Shown here piece by piece: positions 9,422-18,595 of a stretch of 64,000 nucleotides of DNA. Source of the stretch: Pseudomonadota bacterium (GTDB taxonomy: Bacteria > Pseudomonadota > Gammaproteobacteria > Steroidobacterales > SZUA-146). Under the pieces are notes generated by a model. That model was not told the DNA's origin. It worked only from the letters and a program-made list of their open reading frames with translations, and made no database searches. A program made the translations under genes and the position numbers. The DNA lies in the NCBI GenBank assembly GCA_039028935.1, contig JBCCHD010000007.1, positions 1 to 64,000 on the forward strand, written 5' to 3'. How positions within the stretch are numbered: the stretch's first letter is position 1; each line of letters starts with the position of its first letter.

Positions 9422-9742
9422 TCAGTGGGCGCCGATCAGCGATTCGAGCTGTGGCTGGGTTTGTACGCCGACGCGTGTTTCCTGTGCCTGGCCTTCTTTG
9501 AACAGGATGAGAGTCGGGATGCTGCGCACGCCAAACTGGCGAGCCAGATCCGGCGCGTCGTCGATGTTGATCTTTACGACGTCCAATGCATCGGCCCGAT
9601 CGGCGGCCAGCGTGTCCAACAACGGTGACTGGGCCTTACAAGGCGCGCACCAGTCGGCGTAGAAATCCACAAGCACCGGGCGATCGGCCTGCAGTACATC
9701 GGCTTGGAAAGTGGTTTCGGTTGTGTGCTTAACCTGTGACAT
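9422..9742 (-). CDS. Thioredoxin
   Basis: 106 residues, single thioredoxin fold. The active site WCAPC (C32, C35) differs from canonical WCGPC by Ala for Gly. The cis-Pro segment is RSIPTLILF. No signal peptide, so cytoplasmic. It would reduce disulfides in partner proteins. First gene of the operon with the exported YHS protein. The divergent AraC-type regulator starts 207 bases away, and the intergenic region contains direct repeats that may be its operator. Not the housekeeping trxA as judged by context, but this cannot be excluded. Confidence 0.92.
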   Translation of the reverse strand: MSQVKHTTETTFQADVLQADRPVLVDFYADWCAPCKAQSPLLDTLAADRADALDVVKINIDDAPDLARQFGVRSIPTLILFKEGQAQETRVGVQTQPQLESLIGAH

Positions 9743-9822
9743 AGCGTTTCTCCGTCAGATCGGCCTCAGCGCCGACTTGTTGTTTCAGTGGAGATACTGT
9801 AATTTTTAAGAAGAAAATTAAC

Positions 9823-9855
9823 TATGCCGAAAAATACTGAAAATATGTCCGAAAT
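9823..9855. promoter_or_regulatory. Candidate AraC-type operator (direct repeats)
   Basis: TATGCCGAAA at 9823 and TATGTCCGAAA at 9844 are direct repeats whose TATG starts are 21 bases apart, two helical turns. They lie between the divergent thioredoxin gene and the AraC-family gene. Spacing and orientation suit an AraC dimer. Only two copies are seen, so chance is possible. Confidence 0.35.
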
Positions 9856-9949
9856 CGTTGTGGTGACTCGAAATCTGGCAATTTTCCGCTTTTATTTTGC
9901 TTAAGTAGTTGATTGAAAAGTTGTTCTTTATTCGACATCGGGCGGAGCC

Positions 9950-10876
9950 ATGACCCAAACAGCAGAGTCAACAGAACCTACGGCAATGAGCGATCCGCTC
10001 AGTGAATTACTCCAAAAAGTACGTTTCTCAGCCTCGGTGTTTTTTCGTGCCGAGTATTGCGGAAACTGGGCGGTGGATACTTCCGGGTCTCGGCAAGTGC
10101 CATTTCATCTGGTTACGCACGGGGAGGGCTGGTTGCATACCGATGGGGAATCGCCCACGCGTCTGATGACCGGACACCTTGTGCTGTTTCCCAATGACGC
10201 GCCGCATGTGCTCTCGGCTTCCGAAGAAGAGCCCGATCCCACGGTGATTAATGCACCCCCAGCGGATCATATGGAGGGGGCCGTAACGCGATTGGTTTGT
10301 GGGTATTTTTCATTTGACGAGAAAGCGGCCGCGCCACTGCTGGCCAGTTTGCCCGGCACTATGTTGCTTAATCTGAGCGATGCTTCGAGTTCCGGCGCCC
10401 GCGAGCTAGTACAGCTTTGGATGCGCGAGGCGGCGGAAAACGCATTGGGCAGTGACGTTGCGGTAGATCGTTTTGCCGAACTGGTGTTTATCCAGGCCTT
10501 GCGGTGTCAGATGTCGATGGGCCGACTCACCGGTGTCATCGGCGCGTTGGCGGACAAACGGCTGGGTCCCATACTGGGCAACATTCATCGACACCCTGGC
10601 GCGCCGCATACACTCAAAGAAATGGCGTCATCGGCGCTTTTAAGTGAATCGGCGTTCACACAGCGCTTTAAGAAACAGGTCGGTATGACGCCAGGCAATT
10701 ACGTGCGTCACTGGCGAATGCAGTCAGCCGCTCGGCTCTTGACCGATACCGATCTGTCGATGGGCGCGATTGCGGAACGCGTGGGATACGAATCGGAGGT
10801 GGCCTTTCGCAAAGCCTTCAGCACGCATTTTGAGCAGACCCCTGGTCGGTATCGACGCGGCACACACAGTGCGTGA
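9950..10876 (+). CDS. AraC-family regulator with cupin sensor domain
   Basis: 308 residues. Residues about 15-200 form a cupin-type sensor (PFHLVTHGEGWLHTDGE, GHLVLFPNDAPHVLS), the AraC_binding_2/cupin_6 type. Residues about 205-305 carry the two helix-turn-helix units (LKEMASSALLSESAFTQRFKK and MGAIAERVGYESEVAFRKAF) and the typical end FEQTPGRYRRG. The cupin ligand is unknown; relatives often sense small organic or reactive compounds. It is divergent from the thioredoxin-YHS operon and most likely activates it and itself. Start has GGAG (CGGGCGGAGCC) upstream. Confidence 0.92.
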   Translation: MTQTAESTEPTAMSDPLSELLQKVRFSASVFFRAEYCGNWAVDTSGSRQVPFHLVTHGEGWLHTDGESPTRLMTGHLVLFPNDAPHVLSASEEEPDPTVINAPPADHMEGAVTRLVCGYFSFDEKAAAPLLASLPGTMLLNLSDASSSGARELVQLWMREAAENALGSDVAVDRFAELVFIQALRCQMSMGRLTGVIGALADKRLGPILGNIHRHPGAPHTLKEMASSALLSESAFTQRFKKQVGMTPGNYVRHWRMQSAARLLTDTDLSMGAIAERVGYESEVAFRKAFSTHFEQTPGRYRRGTHSA

Positions 10877-10897
10877 CTCGACGGCCGCGCTAAGCGA

Positions 10898-11224
10898 TTA
10901 GTTTGGGATAACTGATTTCAAATAGAGCGTGCCGTCCTCGGCTTCTCGATATTCGAGCATGCGCCCCGACTCGATGTCCATGTCCTCGGGCACCATAATT
11001 ACGACGGACTCTCCCGTGAGCCGCATGCGCGCATTGACCGCACGCCACGTCACATCTTGTGCGACCACTGCAGCTGGTTTCGGTGAGGTGGTATCGACGT
11101 CCGTGGAGGTGATTGACGATGGTGGCGTTTCCACATCCGTATTCGGCGGCGTGGGGGTATCGTTGCCACAGGCGGTAAGAAAAATGCCCAGCGCGATAAG
11201 CGCCATTGTCTTTGTGCGGTTCAT
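10898..11224 (-). CDS. Small lipoprotein of unknown function
   Basis: 108 residues from ATG 11224, which has GGAAA upstream and gives a lipoprotein signal (MNRTKTMALIALGIFLTAC). A Pro/Thr/Ser-rich linker follows to about residue 55, then a short folded region (VTWRAVNARMRLTGESVVI ... GRMLEYREAEDGTLYLKSV). No family recognised. It is probably tethered to the outer membrane. A longer frame upstream exists but lacks a signal. It is convergent with the AraC gene (21 bases apart). The small gene upstream at 11300 may be co-transcribed. Confidence 0.7.
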   Translation of the reverse strand: MNRTKTMALIALGIFLTACGNDTPTPPNTDVETPPSSITSTDVDTTSPKPAAVVAQDVTWRAVNARMRLTGESVVIMVPEDMDIESGRMLEYREAEDGTLYLKSVIPN

Positions 11225-11299
11225 GATTGGTTTCCATCGTGCGAGAACCGCGCCATGGTAGCGCACTTGGGTCGCGGTGAACATGCGACGCAATCTGAA

Positions 11300-11509
11300 T
11301 CAACGTGCTATCGGTGGTGTTCCGAAGTATTCGAGCTTTAGCCGATCGGATGTTTCTTCGTCGAGCACCTCGACCTCAAAAGCATCCGCACAGGTGGATT
11401 CGAGGTCAAGCGCAGTGGTATCTGCCCGTGCCTTTTTCTCCACAAAGTCATAGTAGCTGGTGGAGCGCGATGACACTCTTCGAACGCGATAAGTCAGAGG
11501 TCGGTTCAT
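11300..11509 (-). CDS. Hypothetical small protein
   Basis: 69 residues from ATG 11509; the frame stays open to 11614 if an earlier start is used. It is basic at the N-terminus (TYRVRRVSSRSTSYYDF) and acidic later (DAFEVEVLDEETSDRLKLEY). No domain, signal peptide or membrane segment is visible. No good ribosome site is seen. It could be a real cytoplasmic small protein upstream of the lipoprotein gene or a chance frame. Confidence 0.35.
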   Translation of the reverse strand: MNRPLTYRVRRVSSRSTSYYDFVEKKARADTTALDLESTCADAFEVEVLDEETSDRLKLEYFGTPPIAR

Positions 11510-11684
11510 GATCGGTCTGCCTATTGGGTCTGATCGGCCTACTTTTTTTGCCGGTACCGTGTAAGGCGACATTTCGCTTCGGATTCCCTCATGTTCCACG
11601 TCATTTAGAACCAATCAACTCATGTATCCGAATGACAGACTGCCATGAGTCGGTTGAGTGACGGGCTCGGGGACGAATAAACAG

Positions 11685-11721
11685 CCAAAAAAAAGGCCGA
11701 GAGGGTTATGTCTCGGCCTTT
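11685..11721 (-). terminator. Terminator of the GlyGly-CTERM gene
   Basis: An 11-bp perfect stem, AAAGGCCGAGA (11692-11702) with TCTCGGCCTTT (11711-11721). On the minus strand it ends in a run of T residues. It lies 22 bases after the stop at 11743. Confidence 0.85.
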
Positions 11722-11742
11722 CGTGGTTGGTGTCGTGCTTGA

Positions 11743-14700
11743 TTAGGTGCGCAGGCGCTGTCGTCGGCGGAAGAGGGCCAGCAACCCAACACCACCCAGC
11801 AGACCCAGTGCGCCACCGCCGCCACCTTCACCGCCGCTCGCCGGTGGCGAGGCGGGAGGCGGGGTTGAAGGCGGTGGTGTTGTCGGTGGCGGTGTGCTTG
11901 CCGACGCGGCAACCACCGGACCACTTGGGTCGACGATGACACCATTGACCGTACCGTCTTGGTCACCGATGCCGCCGTCGATCAGACGCACCGTGGCGGT
12001 GTTGCCGCTGTAGGTAACGTTGGTGGAGTAATCGCTGAAGATACCGGTCGCTTCGTCGTATTTTTGCCACCCGCTGTTCGCGTCGTAGGTGTCGGGCAGA
12101 TAGACCGTGACGTTGACCTGTGCTGGATTAGATAGATTAACCGGCAGGTTCTCGACTCGGAAACTAAACATGCCGAGCGGCACTTCCTCGTCATTACCGA
12201 GGTTGACATTGGTCGCTAGCGAGTTGGGTACGGAGGTGTAACAACGTACGCTTCCGACATTGCTTGTTAGTCCCACAACACTGCCACCTTGCGCGTCGAG
12301 TAGGTTACAGATTCCTTCGTTTTGATCGGGCACGCCGTTATTGTTGGCATCTGGATTGCCCGCCACCTGATAGCTGTCGTTAATGAAGTTGCCATCGGCA
12401 TCATTGGCGTAGGCGGTTTCCGCGATGAGCGTCGCGGTATCGGACCACGGAGACGCCGAGTTCGATACGTCGAAATGTCGCGTGCGCAGATAGTACGTCT
12501 GTCCCGGATCGAGCACACCCATCGGCACCATCATTGAGGTGGAGCCACTGACGTCGCGATCAAAAACAATGTTGGTGAAGTTTTGATCATGGGCAATTTG
12601 CCACTGCGAATAGAGCAGGGCATTACCATCGGGATCGCTGTAGCCACCCACCGGTTCCAGTTCGAATGAGCCAAGATTGGCTGCCCGTTCGTTGGCGACC
12701 TGTGGCTGATTTGGTGACGAGGTGCCCGAGAAGCTCAGTGGGTCGCGCGGGTCGCTGCCGCCTGCCACTTCGTCGCCATCGGTTTGGCCATCACCATCGG
12801 TGTCGTCACGACCCGGATCGGTGCCATTCACATACTCTTCTTGATCGGTGAGTCCATCGGAATCGGAGTCCTGCGTGCCGTCGCTTTGCAGTGAGCCGAA
12901 CAACGCTTGCTCCCACACGTCTGGCATACCATCTTGATCACTGTCTTCAAAGGAGACCGTCAGGCTCTCGGTAGTCGCACCGAACCCGTTAGAGCAGGTG
13001 AGCGTGTAGGTCTCGGATACATTGATCGGCCCAACAATTTGAAAGCCCGCGATGTTCTTGGCGCCGTTCCAACTGCCGCTGGCATTACACGACACCGAGT
13101 CTTCGGTATTCCAGATGAGCACAACGGTGGCCGAAGGCGTGCCGAGCGACAGCGGTGACAAGGTCAAATTGATGGTTGGCGCGTCGGCAGCCGCCTGCAC
13201 CGCGACCTGAACGGTTTCGGAGCTGGTGCCTCCCTCGCCCGTGCAGCTTAGTGTAAACGTTGACGACTGCTGCAGATTGCTGATGGTCTGCTGGCCAGAA
13301 ACGCTACGGGCGCCGGACCAATCGCCCGATGCCTGACAACTCTGCGCGCCAAACACATCCCAGTTGAGTGTGATCGATGCGCCGGTGACCACCGAGCTAC
13401 TGCTGGCACTGAATGACACTTCTGGTTCAGGCGTGGGCGGTGGCGGTACTTCGCCACCTGGGGCCGCGATGTCATTGAGTGACACGATGACTTCATCATA
13501 GAGCGTGTAGGTGTCTTGACGGCTTGCGTCGGGCTGCTTGCCCGTATCATAGGGCAGAAGCCAGAGTGCGTTGTGCGCCGGACCGTTACCCAGATCGATG
13601 TTGTCGCGATCGATGATCAGGTCCCAATCCCCGCCTTCGCGTGCCGCCCACACCTTCACATGCGTGTTCGCGGTGCCGGTGCCTTGACTGCCCAGCTTCA
13701 CGTAGGTCTTAAACGAAATCCACTCGTTGGGGTAATAGATGAATGCACCCGTCAGCGGGTCAGGTGTACCGGTGCCGGAGCCGTAGGAGTACAGCCCGCC
13801 GTAGCGTGCGCGGTCGTTTTCGCAAGCGTTACCGACGGATTGCGGACCGCGATCAACCGCGTTTTGATGACGGAAATCGGTGCTAGAACAGGCGGTCGCG
13901 GCGCTGACTTCCCAGCTGGGATACGCCCCGTTGGAGTTGCGGTTGTAGCCCTGCACAATGCCGCGGTAGCGGTTGTTGTGAAGCACGACCTCGTTGAGTT
14001 GGTTCGAACCACACTCGTTCGTCTGGCAGTCTTGATTGACGCCGTTCATTTCGTACGCATTACGGCTGATGATTGACTGCTTCCAGCCGCCACCGCCGTT
14101 GAACACGTGCGTTGCAAAATACGCTGGGAAATACTGTCGATAGGCGACGTAAAATTCATCGCCTTCCACGAACTCCCGCTGATCTTCCGATAGCCAGCGT
14201 CGCCAACTACCCGAGGCCGCACCATCGGTTTTGAGGATGTCCATCCGCAGCGCGCCGTTACCGGAAGCAACGTTGTTGGTTTCCCATTTCACGTTGTCTT
14301 GCGAGTTATCCAAGTGCTTCCAGTTGTGCACATCACCTGAGGCGTCAAAGCGTGTGGCCATCAGCACGCCGGGTGCGGTGGAGCGCGCTTCCCAATCCGA
14401 TTCGTCGGAGGGTGGTGGCGGCGCGCCGTCGCTTACGTTCACCGACACCGAATCAGTGGCCTCGCCGCCGGCCCCGGAGCACGACAGCACAAAGGTGCTG
14501 CTGGTCTGTAAATTGCTAATGGTCTGACTGCCCGACACGGACTTGTTGCCGGACCAACCGCCGGATGCGACACAGCTGCTCGCGTTAGTGCTCGACCAGG
14601 ACAGCGATACATTATCGCCGGCATCGACGTTGCTGGCGCTCGCTGTGAGGTTAACGGTGGGCACTTGTGGAGGCGGCGGTGAGCCGCCGCCCGTTGGCTT

Positions 14701-15810
14701 GTACACGTAGACGTTGCGGTCAACTTGGTTAACCAGCACAAAGCCACCGATCGACGGCGCATAGCGGAAGCGGCCAAACGTGCCGTTGAGGCTGGTTGAG
14801 CCTGGCGAGGCCGAACCGGGTGGCGTCACGCGTGTGACGGCCATGGTTGCAGCATCGATGATGTACACATCTTTGCCACCCAGCCAAGCCACGTAGTTGT
14901 CGTTCACCGGATCATAATCGAGGCCGATCTGACGCGCGCTCGCCAGAGCATTACCGCCTGTTCCCGTGAACGTTGAGTTGTTCATGAGGTTTTGATTGGT
15001 TGGGGTGGACTGACTGAGGTCCCAAATGAACGCTTGAGGATTCGAGCCACCGAGAACCAGCATTTTGTTGCGAGCCGTATCAATCGCGCTGGTGGCATAA
15101 ATGTGGATCGCTTTCTCGGCAAGATACGAATGCGTATTGGTGCTGGGGTTGTACTCATAGAGACGCCCGCCCAGCGAGCGGTGGTAATACACCTTGTCCG
15201 TGATGCGATTGTAGGCCGAATAGCCGACCACCATGGCGCCATTGTTGTCGCCGTCGGCACCCCGCGTCCATTCTAGATTGCTGTTGTCGAAATCAAGACG
15301 CCAGACTTTCGAGTCGCCGCTTGAACCACCCGGACTCTTTGCGTAGGACGATGTCGATAAAAACATGTTCTGTGACTCGACAAACACAATCGAGTTGTAA
15401 GTGTGGCGCGAAACGGGACGACCATCGGGATATTGCCCGGCAGATTCGTGCGAAGACGTGGCGCTGTAGGGCGATGGCGGCATGATCATCTCCCACGACT
15501 CGGTGTCGAGATCGAAGGCATACATATCATTGCCGTAGTAATCGTTGTGACCCCCGCCCCATACAATTAGGCGGTTTTGCACGGTGTCGAAGACCCCACC
15601 GTTCCACGCATCCATCAATGCCGAGAAACCCAGCGTGCCAGAGTAATTGCAGTTATTACTCGGGCAAGGGTTAATCGCATCGAGGCGGGAGCTCGGTACT
15701 TCGTACCACTGGCCTGGCGTCAGGCTATCGGCCAGATCGGCGTGGGAAGAGACGGCGAATAACGCCAGTGAAAACAGGGTAAATCGGGCAAACGCTTTAA
15801 ATGAGTACAT
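11743..15810 (-). CDS. Very large multidomain surface protein with GlyGly-CTERM tail
   Basis: 1355 residues. Signal peptide 1-25. Residues about 30-375 look like a kelch/galactose-oxidase-type propeller (RLIVWGGGHNDYYGNDMYAF, MLVLGGSNPQAFIWDL). An Ig-like unit lies at about 385-465. A domain at about 470-785 (DEFYVAYRQYFPAYF, PNEWISFKTYVKLG, DEVIVSLNDI) resembles jelly-roll carbohydrate-binding or lyase folds, but the family is not proven. Two more Ig-like units sharing the SCxASGxWSGxxSVSG pattern lie at about 795-950. TSP3 loops follow (957-1023), then an FN3-like unit, a 'choice-of-anchor U'-like domain (about 1137-1300, RLIDGGIGDQDGTVNG), a Pro-rich linker, and GlyGly-CTERM (GGGGGALGLLGGVGLLALF + RRR). 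The tail predicts processing by rhombosortase and type II secretion. Likely a polysaccharide-acting or binding surface protein. Confidence 0.85.
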   Translation of the reverse strand: MYSFKAFARFTLFSLALFAVSSHADLADSLTPGQWYEVPSSRLDAINPCPSNNCNYSGTLGFSALMDAWNGGVFDTVQNRLIVWGGGHNDYYGNDMYAFDLDTESWEMIMPPSPYSATSSHESAGQYPDGRPVSRHTYNSIVFVESQNMFLSTSSYAKSPGGSSGDSKVWRLDFDNSNLEWTRGADGDNNGAMVVGYSAYNRITDKVYYHRSLGGRLYEYNPSTNTHSYLAEKAIHIYATSAIDTARNKMLVLGGSNPQAFIWDLSQSTPTNQNLMNNSTFTGTGGNALASARQIGLDYDPVNDNYVAWLGGKDVYIIDAATMAVTRVTPPGSASPGSTSLNGTFGRFRYAPSIGGFVLVNQVDRNVYVYKPTGGGSPPPPQVPTVNLTASASNVDAGDNVSLSWSSTNASSCVASGGWSGNKSVSGSQTISNLQTSSTFVLSCSGAGGEATDSVSVNVSDGAPPPPSDESDWEARSTAPGVLMATRFDASGDVHNWKHLDNSQDNVKWETNNVASGNGALRMDILKTDGAASGSWRRWLSEDQREFVEGDEFYVAYRQYFPAYFATHVFNGGGGWKQSIISRNAYEMNGVNQDCQTNECGSNQLNEVVLHNNRYRGIVQGYNRNSNGAYPSWEVSAATACSSTDFRHQNAVDRGPQSVGNACENDRARYGGLYSYGSGTGTPDPLTGAFIYYPNEWISFKTYVKLGSQGTGTANTHVKVWAAREGGDWDLIIDRDNIDLGNGPAHNALWLLPYDTGKQPDASRQDTYTLYDEVIVSLNDIAAPGGEVPPPPTPEPEVSFSASSSSVVTGASITLNWDVFGAQSCQASGDWSGARSVSGQQTISNLQQSSTFTLSCTGEGGTSSETVQVAVQAAADAPTINLTLSPLSLGTPSATVVLIWNTEDSVSCNASGSWNGAKNIAGFQIVGPINVSETYTLTCSNGFGATTESLTVSFEDSDQDGMPDVWEQALFGSLQSDGTQDSDSDGLTDQEEYVNGTDPGRDDTDGDGQTDGDEVAGGSDPRDPLSFSGTSSPNQPQVANERAANLGSFELEPVGGYSDPDGNALLYSQWQIAHDQNFTNIVFDRDVSGSTSMMVPMGVLDPGQTYYLRTRHFDVSNSASPWSDTATLIAETAYANDADGNFINDSYQVAGNPDANNNGVPDQNEGICNLLDAQGGSVVGLTSNVGSVRCYTSVPNSLATNVNLGNDEEVPLGMFSFRVENLPVNLSNPAQVNVTVYLPDTYDANSGWQKYDEATGIFSDYSTNVTYSGNTATVRLIDGGIGDQDGTVNGVIVDPSGPVVAASASTPPPTTPPPSTPPPASPPASGGEGGGGGALGLLGGVGLLALFRRRQRLRT

Positions 15811-16582
15811 TAATCATTGATCTCGGGGTATCGTTTTGACACTAATCAAATGACTCTGTCGCAGCCGCCGAATCGAATGACACGTCGTTGTTGTTCACGT
15901 GTGTACCGATGTTCAACTTGGCACGTTCCCGTGTTCAAGTTGCTTCATTGGCAGCCCCGCTGTCATAGAGCGCGATGCACTCCTTAGACCGGTGGCTTTG
16001 CGACCTCGTCTTTCAACGAGTGAGCCTTTATCAACTAGCGAATATTATGAGGCCGGGACAAGGCAAAAAGTGTGACGTTGATCACGTAACCCAGCGCCGC
16101 CAAACGGTACCCGCAAAGTTGACAAAACGTGCTGTATTTATCCTTAAATTTCGGTGTGCGAAACGTTGGACGATGCCAAGAGTGCACACAGCGTTGAACC
16201 GAAACAAGCGTCGCAATTTGACGACAATTTTTAACGCGTTGGCGCGATGCGTGCATCGCTAGCGCCCTGTATTCCGTGAGGAAAGTACCTTGTTTTAAGG
16301 CCTGTGGCTAACCGGGCCCATGGCCCGAAATGTCGCATATGGAGGGATTTGGCCAACGTTGAGACTGAACAATAATCGAACGTACGCAGGGAGCGGGTTA
16401 GCGGGCGTTCAGCGTGCTTACGATAACGCTTCAATTAATGCCTTTAAATGCTTGATAAACGAACCTCAAATCGGCCATTTTGACGCGATCTTCTCATGTT
16501 TAAAATTTTTATAACGTTTCGCTCGATTTAACGTTTTTTCGTCGCGTGGGGGCGGTTAGCAAAAAAGTCTGGGTAATCGGCG
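15811..16582. other. Long stretch without a recognisable gene
   Basis: 772 bases, lower in GC than its surroundings. Open frames here (for example 15975-16262 plus) give basic, low-complexity translations with no domain, and I do not accept them. It contains the promoter of the 15810 gene and a CRP-like site at 16071-16086. A small RNA cannot be ruled out. Confidence 0.6.
16071..16086. promoter_or_regulatory. CRP-like site
   Basis: TGTGACGTTGATCACG matches TGTGA-N6-TCACA at 9 of 10 positions. It lies 261 bases upstream of the GlyGly-CTERM gene start. The distance is large for direct activation, so it is a candidate only. Confidence 0.3.
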
Positions 16583-17020
16583 CTAATCGACCGCCGTAAA
16601 ATGTCCGTGTATACATAACCAGCGATCATTTTCGCGCACAAAAATGCGCGTGGACTTGCCACGACTGGTCCATCGCTCACCGTCGGTGTAGCCCGCGTCG
16701 GTCCAATAGTAGGTTATCCAGGCTGTATCGCCTCGCACTGTCACGCTGGGATCGTGCATCTCGGTCTGAACACGCTTTGCGCGTCCCACCCAGTCGGTCA
16801 TCGCACGAAGTTCGAGCGCCTTGCCCTCGGCCAGATACACGTCGCCTTCCCCGAATAAGGTGTAATCCGGATGGACGTAGGTGGCGTAAGTGTCGATATC
16901 GCCTTGTTCAAGCGCCGCCCACATCTCGGTGATTGCTTTTTCTATCAATGTTTCATCGGTCTGCGCGGTGGCGTTCAGTCCGATAAAAGCAACGAATACG
17001 AGTAGACTCAGTTTGTGCAT
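16583..17020 (-). CDS. Exported NTF2-like (SnoaL/DUF4440-type) protein
   Basis: 145 residues from ATG 17020, preceded by AAGGAGAG and giving a signal peptide (MHKLSLLVFVAFIGLNATA). The body has the NTF2-like pattern: LIEKAITEMWAALEQGDIDTY, HPDYTLFGEGD, GDTAWITYYWTDAGY, and WTSRGKSTRIFVRENDRWLC, as in DUF4440 proteins. Such folds act as small isomerases, binding proteins or accessory domains, so a reaction cannot be assigned. It lies 96 bases after the FAD monooxygenase on the same strand and may be co-transcribed. Confidence 0.82.
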   Translation of the reverse strand: MHKLSLLVFVAFIGLNATAQTDETLIEKAITEMWAALEQGDIDTYATYVHPDYTLFGEGDVYLAEGKALELRAMTDWVGRAKRVQTEMHDPSVTVRGDTAWITYYWTDAGYTDGERWTSRGKSTRIFVRENDRWLCIHGHFTAVD

Positions 17021-17116
17021 GACGGCTCTCCTTGGCGGACGTGTTGCTGAGTGTAATCGCTGCCGACCCGCGAGCGCTACTGAGCGTTCAGGCGGGAATG
17101 ACAACGACCGACCGGA

Positions 17117-18343
17117 TCACGCTGAGGAGTCCGAGCCGAGTTGAAGTGTCTTGAGTGGCCGAGTTAAGAGACCCGTCACCAGACCGGCAACCAGCTGGCG
17201 TATACCGGGCAAACGCGACAGTGGGTCGAACATCAGGTCGCGAAGGGCCGCGAGGACGCGGCTGTCAGATTGATAGAACGGTGTGAGACTCAGGCTGGCC
17301 AGTTGAAATAAACGCACGTGCAGTCGTCGTAGGTTCGCGTAGCGTTTCAGCGCCGACTCGATGTCTTCGGCGTCGGTGCCGGCGCCCTCGAGTGCCAAGC
17401 CAAGTGCCCAGGCATCGAGTAATCCCATATTGGCGCCCTGGCCCAACTGCGGACTGGTTGCATGCGCGGCATCGCCAATAAACACCAATCGTTGGCCATA
17501 CGGATAGCGAAGTGTGTGATGCCCATACCGCGCAAACGTCATCTGATCTGGGTGATGAATTTGCTCGAGCAGCACCTCGGTGTCGGGCCAAATCGCGCGT
17601 ACCTGTGCTTTCCACTCGTCTAGGCCTGCCGCACGCCAGGTGTCGATCGCGTCGTTGCGCACGCTCCAAAAAAAGGCCGCCTGATCGGCGTTGGCGTTGG
17701 CATGACGACCGATCGGCAGCACACCGATCATCGTATGCGCCGCCACGTATCGCTGATGCAGCTTATGCGGTTCAAACACCCCCTGGGGCCAGTCCAGCGT
17801 GCCCCAAATGGCACCGTATTGAAGCGCCCGGCGTGTTGGCGGGGTGCGCGCATACGGATGCAGAGGACTTCGACTTCCGGTGGCGTCGACGCAAAGATCG
17901 AATGCACGTGACTGAACGCCGTGTTGATCGACAAGCGATACGCGTGCGCTGTTGTCAACCAATTGTTGAATGTCGGTGGATGACTGAACGGTAATGCCGA
18001 GCGCATTGACCCGTGCATACAGCACGTCAAACAACGCGGCTCGATGCACGGCCAGACCCTGTGTGTCGATGCCGAGCGCCTGATAGTCGACATTGAGCAC
18101 CCGCTTGTGTCGAGGCATCGAATGACCGGTGAGCACGTTGATGCGATGCCCCAGTGAAGCAATGTCGTCGCGCAGGCCCAGCGCATCCATCACCGCCAGT
18201 CCGGTGGGCTGCAAAATAATGCCTGAGCCCACGGCCTGTGGTGCGTCGAAGCGCTCGAAAAGCGATACGGTATGGCCTTGCGCCTGAAGCACGAGTGCCG
18301 CCGCGAGGCCGGACGGCCCGCACCCACAGATGGCAATGTCCAA
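17117..18343 (-). CDS. FAD-dependent aromatic-ring-hydroxylase-type monooxygenase
   Basis: 408 residues. N-terminal Rossmann FAD motif GCGPSG (7-12) with the acidic end of strand 2 in FERF. The DG-like middle motif is in LCVDATGSRSPL, and the second FAD motif is FIGDAAHATSPQLGQGANM with the usual GD. This is the UbiH/PHBH/salicylate hydroxylase group. It would use NAD(P)H and O2 to hydroxylate an unknown substrate. The C-terminus has a hydrophobic amphipathic stretch (LPGIRQLVAGLVTGLLTRPL), so membrane association is possible. Divergent from the nitrilase gene with 252 bases between. The substrate cannot be told from sequence. Confidence 0.9.
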   Translation of the reverse strand: MDIAICGCGPSGLAAALVLQAQGHTVSLFERFDAPQAVGSGIILQPTGLAVMDALGLRDDIASLGHRINVLTGHSMPRHKRVLNVDYQALGIDTQGLAVHRAALFDVLYARVNALGITVQSSTDIQQLVDNSARVSLVDQHGVQSRAFDLCVDATGSRSPLHPYARTPPTRRALQYGAIWGTLDWPQGVFEPHKLHQRYVAAHTMIGVLPIGRHANANADQAAFFWSVRNDAIDTWRAAGLDEWKAQVRAIWPDTEVLLEQIHHPDQMTFARYGHHTLRYPYGQRLVFIGDAAHATSPQLGQGANMGLLDAWALGLALEGAGTDAEDIESALKRYANLRRLHVRLFQLASLSLTPFYQSDSRVLAALRDLMFDPLSRLPGIRQLVAGLVTGLLTRPLKTLQLGSDSSA

Positions 18344-18595
18344 GGTCTTGCTCCACCGCGGAAAGCCCTATTTTACCCCGCGATGAGCCCAAATACTGTG
18401 TTTCTACGCCTGATCCTGAGTAGACTGTCGCGCATAATCGTCGGTGCGGTCGAACGGGGTTGCGGTGCGCGCGGTAGGTCGTTCGCTCAAAAAGCCGCAG
18501 AACGCGGCATGGGCTATCTTAATGGTGTGGACGGTGACACACGGATCGCCAACAATACGTACACTCAAGATCGTCCGACTAAGCAGAGACTAACG

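Noticed and set aside
15975-16262. 95-residue open frame in the gene-free stretch
   Set aside because: Basic translation with no domain, signal or ribosome site; overlapped by an equally long antisense frame.
18272-18595. N-terminal extension of the nitrilase frame
   Set aside because: The 108 extra residues are not nitrilase-like and overlap the divergent promoter; the family N-terminus fits ATG 18596.
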